Source: Amycolatopsis cihanbeyliensis (GTDB lineage Bacteria > Actinomycetota > Actinomycetes > Mycobacteriales > Pseudonocardiaceae). Taken from it: a stretch of 64,000 nt of DNA. The stretch covers positions 6,222,746 to 6,286,745 of the forward strand of contig NZ_VFML01000001.1 in NCBI RefSeq assembly GCF_006715045.1. The letters run 5' to 3'. Both the position numbers and the translations under genes were made by a program. Below are positions 56,703-64,000 of the stretch, one piece after another. Positions within the stretch are counted from its first letter, which is position 1; each line of letters opens with the position of its first letter. The notes under the pieces are model-generated. The model ran no database searches. It was not told the DNA's origin and saw only the letters and a list, made by a program, of their open reading frames with translations.

Positions 56703-57150
56703 CCTGGGCTCGATGGCTGCGACCCCGGCGGTGCGATGTCCTGCACGGTGACCACTCCGGTCGAGTGCGTCCCGTGCGTCCGGAGATCCGCATTCCGCTC
56801 CCTCCCGAGTTGTGGACTGAGCCGCCCGCGCCCTGACCCAACTGGTCAGCTGAACATGACTCCGGCATGCTGCGGTTGACCTTCGCCAACGGCACCCAGT
56901 TGCAGGTCGAGCCGGACGACAGATTCGAGTCATGGACAGAAGCGTTGCCCACTCGGTCGAATGCCAGGCCCTCGACCGCGAGCTGTCGACGGATGTCGGC
57001 TGCAGCGATGCCATGTCTCCGACCGGTCTCGCTTGCTCCCACCGCACTCGGACGGCACAGTCGCCCGGGATCGGTGACACGCCTGCGTGTCGGGCCTGGT
57101 GAGGCGGTGCAAGTCGATAGGAGTCATGCAGTCGAGCTTGAGGAGGCTGC
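56703..57150. other. Gap without recognised gene
   Basis: A 448 bp stretch between the MpaB fusion gene and the integrase remnant. Only short unconvincing frames are present on both strands. It may be eroded coding sequence at the boundary of the island. Confidence 0.4.
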
Positions 57151-57378
57151 ATGGCGTTGGACGTAGGTGCCGAGCACGAGGTCAACGCGATCCGATTGCC
57201 GCGTTGGGGACAGGTCGCCCGCGTTCCGGACGCGGTCGTGCCGTTCGTGGTCGTGGACGATGGTGGGCTGCCGGTCGAGCCCGTCCTGCTGTACCTGCGT
57301 GACTTCGTTACCCGTGGTCGACGATCGGGCAGCGTCCGCAGCTACGCGTACGCGCTGCTGAGATGGTGGCGGTGGCTT
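57151..57378 (+). pseudogene. Tyrosine recombinase (integrase) N-terminal remnant
   Basis: The first 76 or so codons match the N-terminus of actinomycete phage-type integrases: V-V-D-D-G-G-L-P-V-E-P-V, Y-L-R-D-F-V, and the core-binding-domain signature S-V-R-S-Y-A-Y-A-L-L-R-W-W-R-W-L. Homology stops there, and the frame runs on by chance to 57627 over the opposite-strand gene. The catalytic domain (R-H-R-Y) is absent. It is a relic of an integrated element, in line with the IS and tRNA remnant downstream. Confidence 0.65.
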
Positions 57379-57465
57379 CTCTGCACTTGTCAAGCGAGCG
57401 GCTGTGAATACGTCGGATCTTGCTGGCTGAGCGTGACCGCCCTCGCGGCGGGCCCCGGAGTCCTT

Positions 57466-58520
57466 TCAGTCTGTGACTACGAACTCGGCGCCTGCGGCCA
57501 GCGCCACCTCGGGGCCGAAGAGCCTGGCCGGGGTGAACGCGCCGGGGCGGCCCTCGCCCTTGGCCAGGCGCTGGGCCACCTCGGTGACGGCGCCGACCGT
57601 GAACGTCATGCCCTCGCCGGTGCGTAGCCAGCCCTCACGCACGCGACCGGAGGGCCATTCGACTCGGGCGCGGCCCCAGGACGATCGGCGCGGGCGCTCT
57701 TTGGCGGTGGTCGTCGTGATGCGGGCGAGCCGTCGAGTGGCGAAGCCGGCCAGGCCGGGCAGACGCAGTACGTTACCGATCGCCGGCAGGGCCGCTCGGA
57801 CGGCCGGGTCGGTCGGGGCGAGAGCCGAGGCGCCGATCACCGACGGGGCACCGCTGGCCTGCCAGGCCGCGAAGAGCTCGCCGCTGCCGAGGGAAGCGGT
57901 GGTGACCACGTTGCCGTCGGGGGTGGTCAATCGCTCGGCGGCACGGCCGGCCCGGGCGCGTACCATCCGGCCCTGCCGCACCTCGCGGCCGCCGTCGAGC
58001 ATCGCGTGCACGATGGTGGCGGCCAGGGCTTCGCCGAGGGCGCCGGGTTCGATCGCGACTGACGCGACGGCGTCGACGCGTACTCGCGAAGGTTTTTCCT
58101 CGACCGTCAGCAGATGCAGCAGGATGCTCTCGGTTGCCAGCACGCGAAGCCCGCCCCAGAGACCAGCGTGCGACCGGTCGCCGCAGCCTCCCGGTCCATG
58201 CCGTGGAGCAGCTCGAACGCGCTCAGTTCGTCGGCGACGTCGACGTAGTGGGTGCCTGGCGGGCAGGCCCGCGCGACCTGCGGCGCCGTGACCGCAAACG
58301 GGCCCACCGTGTTGATCACGACGGTCGGCGTCTCGGTGGCCAGCCGCGTGCAGACCTCGTCGAGCGAGCCGGTCACCGCCCGGGCGTCCGGACTCACCTG
58401 GGTCAGCCGCTCCCGATTGCGGCCGGCCACCACCACCTCGGCGCCCGCCTGCTGCAGACGCTCCACCGCCTCCCGGCCGACCCGTCCGGTCGCGCCGAGC
58501 ACCCAGATCTGCCCCGTCAT
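57466..58520 (-). pseudogene. Frameshifted NAD(P)-binding saccharopine-dehydrogenase-like enzyme
   Basis: From ATG 58520 the product reads W-V-L-G-A-T-G-R-V-G-R (Rossmann motif), V-V-I-N-T-V-G-P-F, and T-H-Y-V-D-V-A-D-E, as in the saccharopine-dehydrogenase-like or trans-acting enoyl reductase family. After V-S-G-A-G-F near 58140 one base appears to be missing: the next frame continues without loss as V-L-A-T-E-S-I-L-L-H-L and runs to the stop at 57466. Together the two frames give about 350 residues, the normal length. It is either a recent pseudogene or a sequencing error. It diverges from a tetR. Confidence 0.7.
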
Positions 58521-58574
58521 GTTCGCCTCCAACAGCCATGGCACGTCGTGTCATCACTATCGCATAGCAACGAC

Positions 58575-58586
58575 ATGACATGTCAT
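58575..58586. promoter_or_regulatory. TetR operator candidate
   Basis: ATGACATGTCAT is a perfect 12-base palindrome in the 82 bp gap between the divergent oxidoreductase and tetR genes, 16 bp before the tetR ATG. The half-site TGTCATCACTA also occurs 33 bp to the left. Position and symmetry suggest the TetR binding site controlling both genes. Confidence 0.6.
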
Positions 58587-58602
58587 CACTAGAATTTGCC
58601 GC

Positions 58603-59181
58603 ATGGGTCGATGGCAGCCGGGTGCGCGAGAACGGCTCGAGCAGGCCGCGCTCGATCTCTTCCTCGAGCAGGGCTTCACCGAGACCACCGTGCCGCAGAT
58701 CACGGCGCGGGCCGGGCTCACGACCCGTACGTTCTTCCGGCACTTCGCCGACAAGCGTGAGGTGCTGTTCGCCGGCGAGGAGTTGGTGCCCGAGCGGGTG
58801 GCCCGCCTCATGGCCGAGGCCCCGCCGTCGCTCGGCGCGATGGAACTGATCACCGAGGGCCTGGCCCCCACCGCGGCCGAGATCTTCGAGGGCCGCAGCC
58901 TCGACTACCTGCTACGCCGACGGGCCGCGATCGACGCCGAACCCGCCCTGCATGAGCGCGAGCTGCGCAAGTACTCGCTGATGTCGCAGGCCCTGGAGCA
59001 GGGCTTCCGCGACCGCGGCGTCGACGACCTGACGGCCCAGCTGGCGGCCGAGATCACCGTGACCACGTTCCGGATAGCGGTGACCCGCTGGCTCAACCAG
59101 CACGGCGACTCCGACCTCCCGGCCACCGTCAACCAGACCCTGGCGGCGATGAGGCACCTGACGAATACGCCGTCGACTTAG
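58603..59181 (+). CDS. TetR-family regulator, stop codon remade by IS insertion
   Basis: A 192-residue TetR protein: R-E-R-L-E-Q-A-A-L-D-L-F-L-E-Q-G-F and T-V-P-Q-I-T-A-R-A-G-L-T-T-R-T-F-F-R-H-F-A-D-K-R form the DNA-binding domain. Its stop is TAG at 59179-59181, where TA is the target duplication and G the first base of the IS5-type element; without the insertion the codon would have been TAA. The protein is therefore unchanged. It diverges from the frameshifted oxidoreductase gene, its likely target, with a palindrome between them. Confidence 0.85.
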   Translation: MGRWQPGARERLEQAALDLFLEQGFTETTVPQITARAGLTTRTFFRHFADKREVLFAGEELVPERVARLMAEAPPSLGAMELITEGLAPTAAEIFEGRSLDYLLRRRAAIDAEPALHERELRKYSLMSQALEQGFRDRGVDDLTAQLAAEITVTTFRIAVTRWLNQHGDSDLPATVNQTLAAMRHLTNTPST

Positions 59182-60053
59182 TGATCAGTTCGAAATGAGT
59201 TTGCGGAGGCAGATGACTGAGCAGGCCAGGCTGAGGGTGGCCTGGTGGGCATCGGCTCGTCGTTCGGTGCGGATGCGGAGTCGTCTGAAGCCTCGCAGCC
59301 AGGCGAAGGTGCGCTCGACCGGCCATCGCACGGTGCCCAGGCCGGAACCGTGCTCGCCGCCACGGCGGGCGATCACGGGTGTGATGCCGCGAGCGCGGAC
59401 AAGACGGCGGTCCTTGTCGTGGTCGTAGCCCCGGTCGGCGTAGAGGTACCGTGGCCGCTGGTTCGGCCGCCCCACCACGCCCCGGATGGGCGGAACGGCA
59501 TCGGTCAGCGGGATCAACTGCGTGACGTCGTTACGGTGCCCGCCGGTCAGCGTCACCGCCAGGGGCACTCCGCTCGCGTCGGTGATCAGGTGGTGCTGGG
59601 AACGGAGCTTGCGTCGATCGACCGGGCTCGGCCCAGTGTGCTCCCCCTTTTGAGAGTCCGCAGGTGCGCAGAGTCCACCAGAGCGCGAGACAGGTCCAGG
59701 AGCCCGGCGGTGCGGAGTTCGGCGAGCAGGCGCTCATGCCACTGTTGCCACACTCCCGCCTCATGCCACTCGGTCAGCCGCCGCCAGCAGGTAGCCCCGG
59801 AAGCGCCGAACAACCGGGGCGGCAGGCGGTTCCAGCCGATACCCGAGCGCGCCACCTACAAACCCCCTCCAGCGCCGCGCGGTCACCGACACGCTTGCGA
59901 CCCGGATAGCGCAAGCGTCGTGGTGGCACCGGGATCAGCGGTTCCAGCCTTGCCCACAGTTCATCGGTCAGGACCTCCTCGCGCACCCGGCAAGTCTGGA
60001 ACACCCTGCCGCATCAGCAACACCGACACACCCACTCATTCTGAACTGATCTC
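59181..60053 (-). mobile_element. IS5-family insertion sequence, 873 bp
   Basis: The terminal inverted repeats are at 59183-59200 and 60034-60051, identical in 16 of 18 positions, and extend two bases outwards (GTGATCAG at the left, GAGATCAG at the right on the other strand). A TA target duplication is at 59179-59180 and 60054-60055. The internal transposase frame lies on the minus strand and is broken. The TA target and the small size fit the IS427-like part of the IS5 family. Confidence 0.8.
59185..60004 (-). pseudogene. IS5-family transposase, broken by two frameshifts
   Basis: Three minus-strand frames together make a full transposase. The N-terminus (60004 down to about 59860) has L-T-D-E-L-W-A-R-L-E-P-L-I-P; the middle (about 59855-59600) has G-I-G-W-N-R-L-P-P-R-L-F-G-A-S and A-L-V-D-S-A-H (first catalytic Asp); the C-terminal part (59568-59185) has Y-A-D-R-G-Y-D and W-P-V-E-R-T-F-A-W-L-R (second Asp and Glu). 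One of the shifts may be a programmed one, as in relatives, but two are more than needed. Confidence 0.75.
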
Positions 60054-60515
60054 TAAGCCATCAACCACTCGGACGGCAGAGTGCCTTGGCGATCGGCTAG
60101 CAAGTGCCCGTGTAGATGCCAGCACAAAGATGTTCGGCGACGAGCAGCCGTCGGGCCAGCCTGTCGTCCCCGATTCCGATGACGAGGCGATGGGAGCTGT
60201 TGTCCCAGTCAACAGACGTTGCCCGCTTCCGCACTGGAGCTACCTGAGTATGATGTGCGGCTCGCTCGACGCTGCGGGCAGCGCAGGCGCCAGCGCGAGG
60301 GCCTCAACGAGCGCGCTAACGTCCACACAGGCTGTACGGCATTCAAAATGCGTACGGCGTTCACACTGGGCTTGCTGGAGCGATCCTGGAGCACAGGTGC
60401 GCGTCGAACGGCTGGGAACGGCAACCAGCGGCAGTCAACGGCAGGCTTTGACGTGTAGATTCTCTATCGTTGCAGGTCAGAGGAATGTTGGGTTCTTACT
60501 GGCAGTGAGGGGGTC
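60054..60515. other. Gap without recognised gene
   Basis: A 462 bp stretch between the IS5-type element and the tRNA remnant. Only chance frames occur. Its base composition is less GC rich than the flanks in parts, as expected for eroded mobile DNA. Confidence 0.4.
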
Positions 60516-60543
60516 GAGGGTTCGAGTCCCCTTAGCTCCACCA
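60516..60543 (+). tRNA. 3' end of a tRNA (attachment-site remnant)
   Basis: GAGGG, loop TTCGAGT, CCCCT, then TAGCTCC-A-CCA match the T arm, the 3' acceptor strand, the discriminator and the CCA end of a tRNA, of the type seen in tRNA-Ala-like sequences. The 5' half is not present; the upstream bases do not form anticodon or D arms, and one T-stem pair is mismatched. Such 3' fragments are left when an integrase inserts an element into a tRNA gene. Confidence 0.65.
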
Positions 60544-60743
60544 CGTGATTCACGCCGAGTACGTACCCGGCCAGTTCGCTCACTGTGTCCAGCACCAGCG
60601 GCTGGCCACTCCGCGTTTACCGCCCTCCCTCGTTGAACAGACCTGGGGTGGCTCAACAAACTTACCGGGCACAGGGGCGTTCGAGGCGCGCCGAGTCCTG
60701 GGTGTCCCGCGGGGCGCGGACACCCTTGCGGAAAACTCGCGAC

Positions 60744-61637
60744 GTGACCACGAACAACACCGGCCTCACGGGCGACGACTATCCAGGATTGTTCCAGGCA
60801 GCGGACGCTGCCTCGGGGCGCGGCCAGCGGTCCTACTTGCGGGCATCGGGTGCCCGGTTGCTGCTCGCCGTGCTGGCCGCAGCAGCGGCGGCGTTCACGG
60901 TACGGATCGGCTCGAAAGGTATCGACATCGCAGCCGTGGTGACGGCGCTGGCCTTCGTCGGCGCGCTGATCGTCGACATCGCCGTGCTGCGTGCGCAGCC
61001 AAGCAGAACGTGGTATCAGGGGCGCGCCCTCGCGGAGTCGGCGAAGACACTGACGTGGCGCTACGCGGTCGGCGCATCGCCGTTCCCGCTGTCCCTGACC
61101 GCGGACGACGCGGACCGGCTCTTCCTCCAGCGGATCAGGGCGTTACAGGGCGACCTGCCGCAGGTGCCCATGGTGCCCAACCGGAGCGGCACGATCAGCG
61201 ACCGCATGCGCAGGTTGCGCGAGGGCGCGCTCGACGAGCGCAGGTCGGCGTACCTCAGTGGGCGCATCCACGACCAGCAACGGTGGTACGCCGACAAAGC
61301 GGAGCATCACCGGCGGAGGGCCTCGGTGCTGCGGCGGGCCGGGTTGGCGCTCGAACTGGTGGGCGTGACCGCTGCGCTGGCCAAGGCGTTCGGGGCGGTC
61401 GACATCGACCTCGCCGGCATCGTGGCCGCCGCAGTGTCCGGACTCGCCGCGTGGTCGTCGGCCAACCAGTACACCGCGACCGCGACCGCGTACGCCGTGG
61501 CCACCAATGAACTGAGCGTGATCGGCGACCTGTTGACGCGCGATATGCCCGAACCGGAGTGGTCTGCCACTGTCGCCGACGCCGAGGAAGCGATCAGTCG
61601 CGAGCACACCATGTGGCGGGCCTCCCATGGCGGATGA
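60744..61637 (+). CDS. Tandem SLATT (DUF4231-like) membrane protein
   Basis: A 297-residue protein with helices at about 35-53 and 59-82, then R-T-W-Y-Q-G-R-A-L-A-E-S-A-K-T-L-T-W-R-Y, an amphipathic middle with R-I-H-D-Q-Q-R-W-Y-A-D-K-A, and a second helix pair at about 199-240 followed by N-Q-Y-T-A-T-A-T-A-Y. This is the two-module pattern of SLATT/DUF4231 proteins, predicted pore-forming effectors in nucleotide-signalling conflict systems. The GTG at 60744 is chosen because the upstream part has no homology and no ribosome site is evident for any start. It is 291 bp ahead of a TIR-domain gene on the same strand. Confidence 0.75.
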   Translation: MTTNNTGLTGDDYPGLFQAADAASGRGQRSYLRASGARLLLAVLAAAAAAFTVRIGSKGIDIAAVVTALAFVGALIVDIAVLRAQPSRTWYQGRALAESAKTLTWRYAVGASPFPLSLTADDADRLFLQRIRALQGDLPQVPMVPNRSGTISDRMRRLREGALDERRSAYLSGRIHDQQRWYADKAEHHRRRASVLRRAGLALELVGVTAALAKAFGAVDIDLAGIVAAAVSGLAAWSSANQYTATATAYAVATNELSVIGDLLTRDMPEPEWSATVADAEEAISREHTMWRASHGG

Positions 61638-61928
61638 CATCTGGTGTCGCTCGCGAGCTTGCGGCGCATTGAGGTGATCCGGGGATACAGGCGATGGCCA
61701 TTGAGAGCGTGCGGCCGGTTGCCCTGGCGTGTCCGATGCGAGGTTGCGCCGTTGAGGTGATGCTGACCGGAGTCGAGGCGGCTCGAAACATGGCTGGGCA
61801 TCATGACAGCCATGGCCGAGGAGGACGACCGCTCGAGAGGGGCTTGCCCAACCACTGGGATCGCGTCATCGGCCGGTACCGCCGGGACACCGGCACCGGT
61901 CGATGGCGTTGACAGCACCCGGCGGTCG

Positions 61929-64000
61929 ATGACCGTGTTCGTGAGCTATTCGCGGCATGAGTTCAACTTTGCCGAAGCTGTGGCGGCGACATTGAGATCC
62001 CACGGCGCCCTCCAGCCCTGGCTTGACGTGCAGCGTCTGCGGCCGGGAGACGACTGGGAAAGGAAGTTGGATCAAGGTCTTGAGGACGCCGATGCCCTGC
62101 TGCTTGTGGCTTCCCGCGCCGCGATTGCCTCCCCCTATGTGCGGCGCGAGTGGTCGCGGGCATTGGAACGTGGCATCCCGATCTACATCGGCGTGGTCGA
62201 GGCGGTCGAACTACCCGACGAGCTTTCCGACGCACCCGTATATGACCTGCGCACGCGGTTCTGGAGCAGAACGGCAGCGCTTGGTGCGGTGATCGCCAAT
62301 GCGCGCATCGAACCGACTCCAGCCGCGCCCCGCAGGAACCGTTGGGGACTGCCCAGTCGGATGCCCACCCCAGTTGCCGCGACGGCCACGTTGTTGGCCT
62401 TCACCGCTATTGCCTTCATCTGGGCCACGACGCTCATGGTGAACTTGGATTTCGCAGTGGCACGCCTGGTCCCCGACGTCTTCACCGGCGACAGCTGGAT
62501 GGGGAACGTGAGCGCGCTCGAAGGGTTGCGTGCGAAGCGATGGCTTGCCGCGATACTGCCGCTGCTGGGCATGACCTTGCTGATCGCTTTGCTGGCGGCG
62601 AGTGTCGTGGCCCTCTGTAGCGGACTCTTGCGCCGCCGCAGCGGATGGGTCTCGCTGGCGGTGGGTAGCGGCGCGTCTGCCATGTTCGGGTTGACGGTCT
62701 TCCTCGGGGTCGCACCTATCGGAAGGACTCCATCTGGCGGTGAGTTCTTTTCTACCTCGGTCATGGAGCAGGTATATCCCGTTCCCCCTGGGATCGCGGC
62801 TGATACAGGGGTTTTGCGAACACTGCTGGCAAGCGGGGCCGGGTGCGCGGTCGTTGGCGTCATCTTGGTTGTCAGTTCGCGAACGCTGCATCTGTGGTTA
62901 CCGACGGGGAAGGGCGCCGATCACCATCGCGGTCGGATCGTCCAAACACGACGACCGCGATGGCGCGAACTCCGGCGGGCCATGGAAGAGTTCAAAAACG
63001 CCGATCAGCGGTACATTCCCGATCGGCAGACCACGTCCTTTCTGATCGCCCTGAGGTCTTACTTTGCTCGAGGGGCTGGTCTACCACCTTCGCCTGAGCA
63101 ACCCGCCGTCGAGGTGGTACCCCTGGCTCACGCGGATCGGCCGATCGCGAAACTGTTGACCGAGTCCTGCCGGCAGGCAGGTTTTGCGGGCGGCGCGTCC
63201 CGGGCCGGGTGGGTTCTTGTGCTGGTCAGTTCCCATGTCTCGTGGCCGGAGGCAGCGCGGCGGATCGAGCAGATCGGCGCCCGTGCGATCTGCGTCCTGC
63301 TAGACAACATGCACCTTCATGCTGACGCCGAGAAATTGCGGCGCCGGCAATGGCTGGACTTCCGTGAACGCCGCCCGGACAACCTGTCCTTCCTACTGTT
63401 CGCATTGCGGCGCTCTGACACCGGGCTCGTCGAGAACGGTGTCAGCCCGACACCGATCGCCACAGAACGGTTTCGAGCACCTTCACCAGTTCGCTGGTTC
63501 ATCGCGCACACCATATCCATGTCCGGTTTCATTTCTGGTTTCACGTTGACGAGACTGATTCTCTGGCCCCTGGATGTTCGGAGCCTGGCGTTGCTGGCCG
63601 CGACGGCCGCCCTGGACGTGACCTGCTGGCGTTTGTGCCACCGGGTGACGACCCGGCAGATCACCGTCGGCAGGTTCAGACGATCTTCGTGGGGAGTATT
63701 GGCACTCTCTGCTGTATGGGCAGGCCTGGCGGTCTCCACGCTGTGGACGCCGCTGACGAGGTGGATTGGTGCAGATCAAGAATATCCGCCATCGATCATT
63801 GCCAGGGACCAGGCGGCCTTGGTCGCGGCTGTGGTTGTATTCGTCGTCCTGTCTGGCGCAGGAGTGCTCCAGTTGTTCCAGAGGTTGCTACGCGACGTGT
63901 GGCTGCCACGCGTCACGAGCTCAACCGGCCGACAGGTCTCGGGCATCGGCACGGGTTCCCAGGCTGTGCTGATCGCGGTGTGTGCCGCGATAGGAGCGTT
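61929..64000 (+). CDS. Membrane protein with TIR and second TIR-like domain, 3' cut
   Basis: From ATG 61929 the frame stays open for 690 codons to the end of the window. Residues 1-125 form a TIR domain: F-V-S-Y-S-R (4-9), W-L-D-V-Q-R-L-R-P-G-D-D-W (31-43), and S-P-Y-V-R-R-E-W with the candidate catalytic Glu74 of NAD-cleaving TIRs. About four helices follow (147-318). A soluble part at about 375-520 contains V-L-V-L-V-S-S-H-V-S-W and a later Q-W-L-D-F-R-E-R-R, which looks like a second, degenerate TIR fold. At least four further helices (523-690) follow. The likely partner is the SLATT gene upstream. The function, NAD depletion or signalling at the membrane in defence, is inferred. Confidence 0.75.
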   Translation, partial: MTVFVSYSRHEFNFAEAVAATLRSHGALQPWLDVQRLRPGDDWERKLDQGLEDADALLLVASRAAIASPYVRREWSRALERGIPIYIGVVEAVELPDELSDAPVYDLRTRFWSRTAALGAVIANARIEPTPAAPRRNRWGLPSRMPTPVAATATLLAFTAIAFIWATTLMVNLDFAVARLVPDVFTGDSWMGNVSALEGLRAKRWLAAILPLLGMTLLIALLAASVVALCSGLLRRRSGWVSLAVGSGASAMFGLTVFLGVAPIGRTPSGGEFFSTSVMEQVYPVPPGIAADTGVLRTLLASGAGCAVVGVILVVSSRTLHLWLPTGKGADHHRGRIVQTRRPRWRELRRAMEEFKNADQRYIPDRQTTSFLIALRSYFARGAGLPPSPEQPAVEVVPLAHADRPIAKLLTESCRQAGFAGGASRAGWVLVLVSSHVSWPEAARRIEQIGARAICVLLDNMHLHADAEKLRRRQWLDFRERRPDNLSFLLFALRRSDTGLVENGVSPTPIATERFRAPSPVRWFIAHTISMSGFISGFTLTRLILWPLDVRSLALLAATAALDVTCWRLCHRVTTRQITVGRFRRSSWGVLALSAVWAGLAVSTLWTPLTRWIGADQEYPPSIIARDQAALVAAVVVFVVLSGAGVLQLFQRLLRDVWLPRVTSSTGRQVSGIGTGSQAVLIAVCAAIGA

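Noticed and set aside
59245..60636. 463-codon plus-strand frame
   Set aside because: It is the antisense of the IS5-type transposase and then runs through non-coding DNA and the tRNA remnant; no homology.
60477..60659. Minus-strand ORF with the G-T-R-T-L-D-P-L segment
   Set aside because: This peptide is the well-known spurious translation of the antisense of a tRNA 3' end.
61694..61912. 72-codon ORF between the SLATT and TIR genes
   Set aside because: It has a Cys pair and a few His but no ribosome site or recognisable family; too weak to list as a gene.
1..64000. CRISPR array, rRNA operon, complete tRNA gene
   Set aside because: No regularly spaced repeats, rRNA-like sequence or full cloverleaf could be found by reading; only the tRNA 3' fragment at 60516.

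Overview
The window is high-GC DNA from a filamentous actinomycete: SARP/AfsR and large LuxR-type regulators, Tat and Sec secreted enzymes, and very high GC at third codon positions. A member of the Pseudonocardiales is plausible but cannot be proven from the sequence. No complete rRNA or tRNA gene and no CRISPR array is visible.

Positions 1-29100 read as most of a biosynthetic gene cluster. Left arm (1-3626, +): a flavin/NAD(P)-binding protein cut by the window edge, a START-like protein and an MpaB/latex-clearing-type oxygenase. Sugar arm (3554-12688): a six-gene minus-strand operon (C-methyltransferase, SDR-like protein, FAD oxidoreductase, glycosyltransferase, epimerase, 3-ketoreductase) diverging from rmlA and a 2,3-dehydratase. 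Together these fit a 3-C-methyl-2,6-dideoxyhexose of the mycarose/axenose type. Aromatic arm (12751-18795, -): a transposase-derived protein whose catalytic acids are all replaced, class II DAHP synthase, an SDR, PhzD and PhzE, which together should make 3-hydroxyanthranilate. Isoprenoid arm (19088-24168, +): ispH, polyprenyl diphosphate synthase, dxs and ispG. Tailoring (26901-29077, -): a UbiA prenyltransferase and an acyltransferase of the sugar O-acylating type. I infer a polyprenylated, glycosylated, perhaps acylated 3-hydroxyanthranilate product. phzF, phzA/B and phzG are absent, so it is not a phenazine cluster.

Positions 24544-49672 hold eight regulators (three AfsR/SARP, four large LuxR-type ATPases, one TetR) mixed with an FMN reductase, a 14-helix MFS exporter and an SDR. 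Several carry TTA codons. An IS3 remnant abuts a truncated serine hydrolase near 43.5 kb. Two paralogous LuxR genes (44094 and 47372) each have AGTACTT-type sites upstream.

Positions 49691-56702 look like ordinary chromosome: a secreted beta-rich protein, a secreted lipase, a decayed trypsin-like protease, a Tat-exported M28-like peptidase and a membrane-fused MpaB protein.

Positions 56703-64000 look like a worn mobile island: an integrase remnant, a frameshifted oxidoreductase next to a tetR, an IS5-type element inserted exactly in the tetR stop codon, the 3' end of a tRNA, then a tandem-SLATT membrane protein followed by a large membrane protein with an N-terminal TIR domain and a second TIR-like domain that runs off the window. 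The last pair is a candidate, apparently uncharacterised, defence module.
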